DNA from: Muribaculaceae bacterium
GTDB taxonomy: Bacteria; Bacteroidota; Bacteroidia; Bacteroidales; Muribaculaceae
NCBI GenBank assembly: GCA_009775535.1
Contig: VSPW01000062.1
Coordinates: 1-9,772, forward strand
Reading direction: 5' to 3'
Length of the DNA stretch: 9,772 bases
Shown: positions 6,736-9,772 of the stretch, piece by piece
Position numbering within the stretch: the stretch's first letter is position 1
How the letters are laid out: each line of letters begins with the position of its first letter
Program-made: the position numbers and the translations under genes
Notes under the pieces: model-generated
What the model saw: only the letters and a program-made list of their open reading frames with translations
Database searches by the model: none
Told to the model about the DNA's origin: nothing

Positions 6736-7197
6736 CTATACGGTCTCGATCGGCAAGGTACGGTCTATACTCTTGTCAAGCGATATGAGGGTCTCAGTGC
6801 CTGTGACACCTGGTATGGTCTGTATCTTGTCGTTTAGCAGCTCCATGAGGTGTTCATTGTCGCGGGCATATACTTTAAGCAACAGGGTATACTGGCCGGT
6901 GGTGAAATGGCATTCCACTATCTCCGGTATCTTTTCAAATTCGGGCACTACGGTACGGTACATAGCCCCACGCTCCAGGTTGACACCGATATATGTACAT
7001 GTGGCAAAACCGAGCATCTTGGGATTGACGTGGTAGCCCGAACCGGTTATCACGCCCAGGTCTATCATCCGCTGGATGCGCTGGTGGATTGCCGCACGCG
7101 ACACTCCGCATTCCACAGCCACGACTTTCGAGGGCGTACGCGCATTATGCATCACGATATCAAGTATTTTCCTGTCAAGATTGTCTATTTTTTCCAT
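6736..7197 (-). CDS. Lrp/AsnC-family transcriptional regulator
   Basis: 153 residues, the usual length for this family of DNA-binding proteins that sense amino acids or other small ligands. The N-terminal part opens with the family signature NLDRKILDIV (6-15), followed by a helix-turn-helix at about 23-43 (VAVECGVSRAAIHQRIQRM). A linking strand (ITGSGYHVNPKMLGF) leads to the RAM ligand-binding and oligomerisation domain at about 66-141, with the TTGQYTLLLKVYARD strand-turn and the closing ETLISLD strand typical of the fold. The ATG at 7197 is preceded by an AGAGGA site and a -7 promoter element. It is transcribed alone: a terminator precedes its promoter and another follows its stop. The targets are unknown. 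Neighbouring FKBP genes upstream are possible targets, but nothing in the sequence proves it. Confidence 0.95.
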   Translation of the reverse strand: MEKIDNLDRKILDIVMHNARTPSKVVAVECGVSRAAIHQRIQRMIDLGVITGSGYHVNPKMLGFATCTYIGVNLERGAMYRTVVPEFEKIPEIVECHFTTGQYTLLLKVYARDNEHLMELLNDKIQTIPGVTGTETLISLDKSIDRTLPIETV

Positions 7198-7205
7198 ATA
7201 TACTG

Positions 7206-7211
7206 TCCTCT
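7206..7211 (-). promoter_or_regulatory. Shine-Dalgarno-like site of the Lrp-family gene
   Basis: AGAGGA lies 8 bases before ATG 7197 on the minus strand. It is worth noting because most starts in this window lack such a site, and it supports the chosen start. Confidence 0.45.
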
Positions 7212-7248
7212 TTGCGTCCTTTTACTTATAAAAATGCTTTTACGCCTA

Positions 7249-7279
7249 CAAAATTACAAAAAAATTGCATTCGCCGCGA
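7249..7279 (-). promoter_or_regulatory. Promoter of the Lrp-family gene, -7 element clear, -33 weak
   Basis: TAATTTTG (7256-7249, minus) is a full match to TAnnTTTG and gives a leader of about 45 bases. The -33 position, 19 bases upstream, reads TCGC (7279-7276) rather than TTTG and lies inside the preceding terminator stem. A weak -33 may leave room for regulation. Confidence 0.5.
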
Positions 7280-7311
7280 CATTATGAAATAATTATCGGC
7301 GGCGGATGCAA
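7258..7311 (-). terminator. Strong intrinsic terminator of the FKBP operon
   Basis: A 13-bp stem with one wobble pair (7265-7277 with 7299-7311, core CGCCGC/GCGGCG) begins 22 bases after the stop of the last FKBP gene. It is followed directly on the minus strand by TTTTTTT (7264-7258). The loop holds a further ATTAT/ATAAT pairing (7281-7285 with 7289-7293). Confidence 0.9.
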
Positions 7312-7333
7312 TAATTGTCCTGTATGCCCTATG

Positions 7334-8221
7334 TTATTCGGCCGCTTTCACTTCAAGCACTTCGATATCAAATATAAGGGTGGCGTTCGGGCCGATCTTT
7401 TCGCCCGCACCGTTCGGGCCGTAACCGAGGTTTCCGGGGATATAAAGCGTAGCCTTACCGCCCTTGCCTAACAGCTGCATGCCTTCCCCGAAGCCCGGCA
7501 CAACACGGTTGGGGGCAAATTCTGCAGTGCCTTCGTCAAATATAGTACCGTCCACAAGGCGGCCGGTGTATTTGACGGTAGCCTTGTCGTTTGCTCCGAT
7601 ACGGTTTCCTTCGCCAGGATTTTCGATCTTGTATGAAAGTCCGCTCTCACTTGTCTTGATGGATGAATCAGATGCCTTTGCTTCGGCAATGAATTTTGCG
7701 CCAGCCTCACCGGCTTCCTGGGCAACTTTTTCCTGCTCGCGGCGCTTCTGCTCTGCCGTGATCATGCGCAGCTGGTTCATCAGTGTTGTGAACGTGTTGT
7801 AGTCGGCATCAGAAGATGGGATTGAGTCGGCCATGAATTCACGCTTGAAGTTGTCGAGCACCTTTGACTTTGACAGCTTCACGCCGTCTTCGCCTGTCTG
7901 CTGTATGAAGCCCTTCATGTCCATGCCCACGCGCATGCCAAGGAGGAAGTCATTGCTGTCTTCGCTGGAAAGCACCAGTTGTATGCCTTTGAGCATCTCT
8001 TCCTTATTTATTTCTTCTCCTGAACGCTGAGCCTGCTGGTTAACGTAGTTCCAGATGTTCTGGCCATAAGCGCGGCCATAATAAACAGATATGGAGTCGG
8101 CCATCCCTTCAGAAACGGCTGACACGTTTTTCTCACCATCCTTGCCGGCATCCTTTGAGCAGCTGCTCATGCCTGCGGCCACAGCCACAACGGCAGCCGC
8201 GCCTAATAAAATCTTTTTCAT
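7334..8221 (-). CDS. FKBP-type peptidyl-prolyl isomerase, lipoprotein with duplicated N-terminal domain
   Basis: 295 residues. The signal ends in GMSSC with the lipid-accepting cysteine at 21, followed by SKD, reminiscent of Bacteroidota lipoprotein export signals with acidic residues after Cys. It is therefore likely an outer-membrane lipoprotein, perhaps surface-exposed. Two FKBP_N-like units follow: 46-84 (YYGRAYGQNI start) and 91-131 (LLGMRVGMDM start). A Lys/Glu/Ala-rich helix (155-183) leads to the FKBP domain (about 190-293), with VKYTG, DGTIFD (224-229), VVPGF (240-244), IPGNLGYG (261-268) and IGPNATLIFDIEVL. Catalytic-pocket residues Y218, F228, D229, V240-V241 and F284 are kept; the pocket-floor Trp of FKBP12 is Phe (F244). 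It speeds cis-trans isomerisation at proline and may act as a chaperone, as Mip/FkpA proteins do. It is last in the three-gene operon, 31 bases after the previous stop. Confidence 0.93.
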   Translation of the reverse strand: MKKILLGAAAVVAVAAGMSSCSKDAGKDGEKNVSAVSEGMADSISVYYGRAYGQNIWNYVNQQAQRSGEEINKEEMLKGIQLVLSSEDSNDFLLGMRVGMDMKGFIQQTGEDGVKLSKSKVLDNFKREFMADSIPSSDADYNTFTTLMNQLRMITAEQKRREQEKVAQEAGEAGAKFIAEAKASDSSIKTSESGLSYKIENPGEGNRIGANDKATVKYTGRLVDGTIFDEGTAEFAPNRVVPGFGEGMQLLGKGGKATLYIPGNLGYGPNGAGEKIGPNATLIFDIEVLEVKAAE

Positions 8222-8252
8222 ATTGGATATTATGTGTGTAATTGTTTGTTCC

Positions 8253-8954
8253 TTATTTTGTTTTACCTACACCCAGAAGCTTTATGTCGAAAACGAGTGC
8301 CGCATTGCCGGGTATTGCGCCCGGTATCCCTTCCGCACCATATCCAAGGCTGGCTGGGATGTATATACGGTATACGCCTCCGGGCTTCATCATTTTAAGC
8401 CCTTCGGTAAATCCGGGTACAAGCCTGTCAACATCGAATTCTACAGGCTGTTCGGAGCGGTCAAACATAGTACCGTCTGCAAGACGCCCGGCGTACGTGA
8501 TAGTCACCTTGTCCCCGCTCTGTGGCATATTGCCTTCACCTTCGGTCACCACTTCAAAAAGCAGACCCGATGGCGTGGTGACGACGCCTTTCCTCGATGC
8601 CTGCTGACGCAAGTATTCCTGCTGTGATGCCAAAGATACGGTATCGGCCACCGATGCACGGAGCTCCTCCATGACTGATGACATATAACGGTCGGCCTGG
8701 TCGGGGGTAAACCCTGTAGGCTCTTTCTTAAGCACCTTGCCAAGTGCAGATGTAAATGAATCGATGTCGATGGGTAGTCCGGCAGCCTGCATACGGTAGA
8801 TGGTCTCCCCTACATATGCTCCGAATACGGTGGCAGCCGCAGTCGATACAGAGTCGACCCTTTCCTGGGTAGGTTCAGGCGCAACGGCACGGGCCATGCC
8901 CCCCGAAAAGGCCATGGCCGCGCAGATGCATATTATAGCTTTCCTTATCCGCAT
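8253..8954 (-). CDS. FKBP-type peptidyl-prolyl isomerase, periplasmic
   Basis: 233 residues with a Sec signal (MRIRKAIICICAAMAFSGGMARA, cleavage before V24). The cysteines in the signal are not in a lipobox. A single FKBP_N-like helical dimerisation region spans about 35-120 (FGAYVGETIY, TSALGKVL). The FKBP domain is at about 124-230 with TYAG (Y154), DGTMFD (160-165), F173, LVPGF (178-182), IPASLGYG (199-206) and ALVFDIKLL. The pocket Trp is replaced by Phe at 182, and H/T-type variation (TITYAG for VHYTG) is seen next to Y154. The predicted role is folding help for exported proteins in the periplasm. The gene starts 7 bases after the stop of the first FKBP gene, so translation is probably coupled, and it is 31 bases from the third. 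Confidence 0.93.
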   Translation of the reverse strand: MRIRKAIICICAAMAFSGGMARAVAPEPTQERVDSVSTAAATVFGAYVGETIYRMQAAGLPIDIDSFTSALGKVLKKEPTGFTPDQADRYMSSVMEELRASVADTVSLASQQEYLRQQASRKGVVTTPSGLLFEVVTEGEGNMPQSGDKVTITYAGRLADGTMFDRSEQPVEFDVDRLVPGFTEGLKMMKPGGVYRIYIPASLGYGAEGIPGAIPGNAALVFDIKLLGVGKTK

Positions 8955-8961
8955 TGATACA

Positions 8962-9588
8962 CTACTTCCCTACAACGCTTATCAGCTCCACATCAAATAT
9001 GAGTGTAGAGTTAGGGCCTATGATGTTTCCAGCCCCATTTGGGCCATAAGCGAGCTGGGAAGGTATATAAAGACGCCATTTTGAACCGGCCTTCATCATC
9101 TGGAGGGCCTCAACCCATCCGGGAATGACCTGCGTCACTCCAAATGTGGCTGGCTCACCGCGCTCTTCACTGCTGTCAAACACAGTACCGTCAATGAGTT
9201 TTCCAGTGTAATGTACGGTCACCTGGTCGCCTGATTCCGGCATGACGCCATCGCCCTCCTTCAATACTTCATACTGAAGCCCTGAAGGGGTGGTCATTAC
9301 TTCTGCACGCTTTCCGTTTTCGGCCAGGAACGCCTCTCCGGACGCCTTATTGACCTCTCCCATCTTTTCGGCCTCGGCACGCTGACGTTCTTCCATTGCT
9401 GTGAAGTATTTGCGTATCTCTTCCTTGGCTTCATCATAGCTCATCCTAGGGGATGAACCATAGAATACCGCAGCCACACCGTCCGCGAAATCCTGTACGT
9501 TGATTTCCTGGATGCCGGAAGCCTTGAAATTGTTGCCCATGCTCAGTCCCAGGGCGTAACTGATTCTATCAAATTCTTTATTTTCCAT
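8962..9588 (-). CDS. FKBP-type peptidyl-prolyl isomerase, cytoplasmic (FklB/Mip-like)
   Basis: 208 residues from ATG 9588. It begins with the FKBP_N opening MENKEFDRISYALGLSMGNN and has no signal peptide. A charged helix (about 51-95) leads to the FKBP domain (about 98-206) with VHYTG (Y127), DGTVFD (133-138), F149, VIPGW (154-158), IPSQLAYG (175-182), IIGPNSTLIFDVELI (F198). The full FKBP12-type pocket is present, including the Trp. The frame extends 20 codons further to an ATG at 9648, but those codons lie at or upstream of the predicted transcription start set by the -7 element at 9648-9655. They also do not resemble the family, so the internal start is chosen. It is the first gene of the operon and the least diverged of the three, probably a general cytoplasmic isomerase and chaperone. 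Confidence 0.93.
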   Translation of the reverse strand: MENKEFDRISYALGLSMGNNFKASGIQEINVQDFADGVAAVFYGSSPRMSYDEAKEEIRKYFTAMEERQRAEAEKMGEVNKASGEAFLAENGKRAEVMTTPSGLQYEVLKEGDGVMPESGDQVTVHYTGKLIDGTVFDSSEERGEPATFGVTQVIPGWVEALQMMKAGSKWRLYIPSQLAYGPNGAGNIIGPNSTLIFDVELISVVGK

Positions 9589-9647
9589 AAATAGGTTAGT
9601 TTTAAGCCTCTTCCGCCTTAAATGAATACGGACGGTGAAACATGGCA

Positions 9648-9655
9648 CAAAGGTA
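9648..9655 (-). promoter_or_regulatory. -7 element of the FKBP operon promoter
   Basis: TACCTTTG on the minus strand matches TAnnTTTG fully and would start transcription near 9641, giving a leader of about 53 bases before ATG 9588. No clear TTTG is seen 19-21 bases upstream (the region reads GGTA/GGGT), so the -33 half is weak. Confidence 0.5.
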
Positions 9656-9678
9656 GGTAATCTATCTTAACGCCTACC
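9652..9678. repeat. Inverted repeat over the FKBP promoter
   Basis: GGTAGG (9652-9657) and CCTACC (9673-9678) are exact 6-base arms 15 bases apart. One arm overlaps the -7 element and the other the -33 position. It could be an operator or chance. Confidence 0.3.
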
Positions 9679-9772
9679 CATTATTTTAATAAAAAATTAT
9701 TAAATGGCTATCAATCACCACCGTTATATGAACATCCGTGTGCCCTAATACTATTATATGGGATAATATACC
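9679..9772. other. AT-rich edge without a visible gene
   Basis: This holds a 7-bp inverted repeat TTTAATA/TATTAAA (9685-9691 with 9698-9704) and no supported start, stop or RNA. The flanking gene lies outside the window. Confidence 0.4.

Noticed and set aside
9589..9648. Upstream start for the first FKBP gene
   Set aside because: It would place the start codon on the -7 promoter element, before the expected transcript start, and the added 20 residues do not match the family.

Overview
The window looks like a chromosomal segment of a Bacteroidales bacterium, possibly Muribaculaceae-like, though the family is a guess. Evidence: coding GC near 50%, AT-rich intergenic regions, near-absent Shine-Dalgarno sites, promoters of the Bacteroidota type (TTTG, 19 bp, TAnnTTTG), an IF-2 with a very long charged N-terminal region, and several secreted or lipoprotein genes of types common in this phylum. 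I saw no insertion sequence, CRISPR array, tRNA, rRNA or phage gene.

Left part, plus strand (1-4089): the end of nusA, all of infB, and folK lie in one direction with short gaps. They look like a core transcription/translation operon with a folate-biosynthesis gene at its tail. Right of this everything is on the minus strand, so folK converges on its neighbour at about 4090-4153.

Middle part, minus strand (6177 down to 4154): three small envelope proteins follow one another: an uncharacterised secreted protein, an eight-strand outer-membrane beta-barrel candidate, and, after a good intrinsic terminator, a secreted protein that seems to join a DUF4468-like domain to a BamE/SmpA-like tail.

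The roughly 560-base gap at 6178-6735 is not empty. It holds the lrp terminator, a textbook Bacteroidota promoter (6610-6640, minus), and a transcript-sized stretch of nested perfect inverted repeats ending in a hairpin plus U-run at 6285. Its apical part carries a 14-base string that I recall from the 3' side of the apical hairpin of Escherichia coli 6S RNA. I propose an unannotated structured RNA here, possibly 6S-like. This is the most interesting item in the window.

Right part, minus strand (9588 down to 6736): three FKBP-type peptidyl-prolyl isomerases are packed in one operon. The first is cytoplasmic, the second has a cleavable signal peptide and the third is a lipoprotein, so one fold is sent to three places in the cell. 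A strong terminator closes the operon, and its U-run abuts the promoter of an Lrp/AsnC-family regulator, which is followed by its own hairpin.
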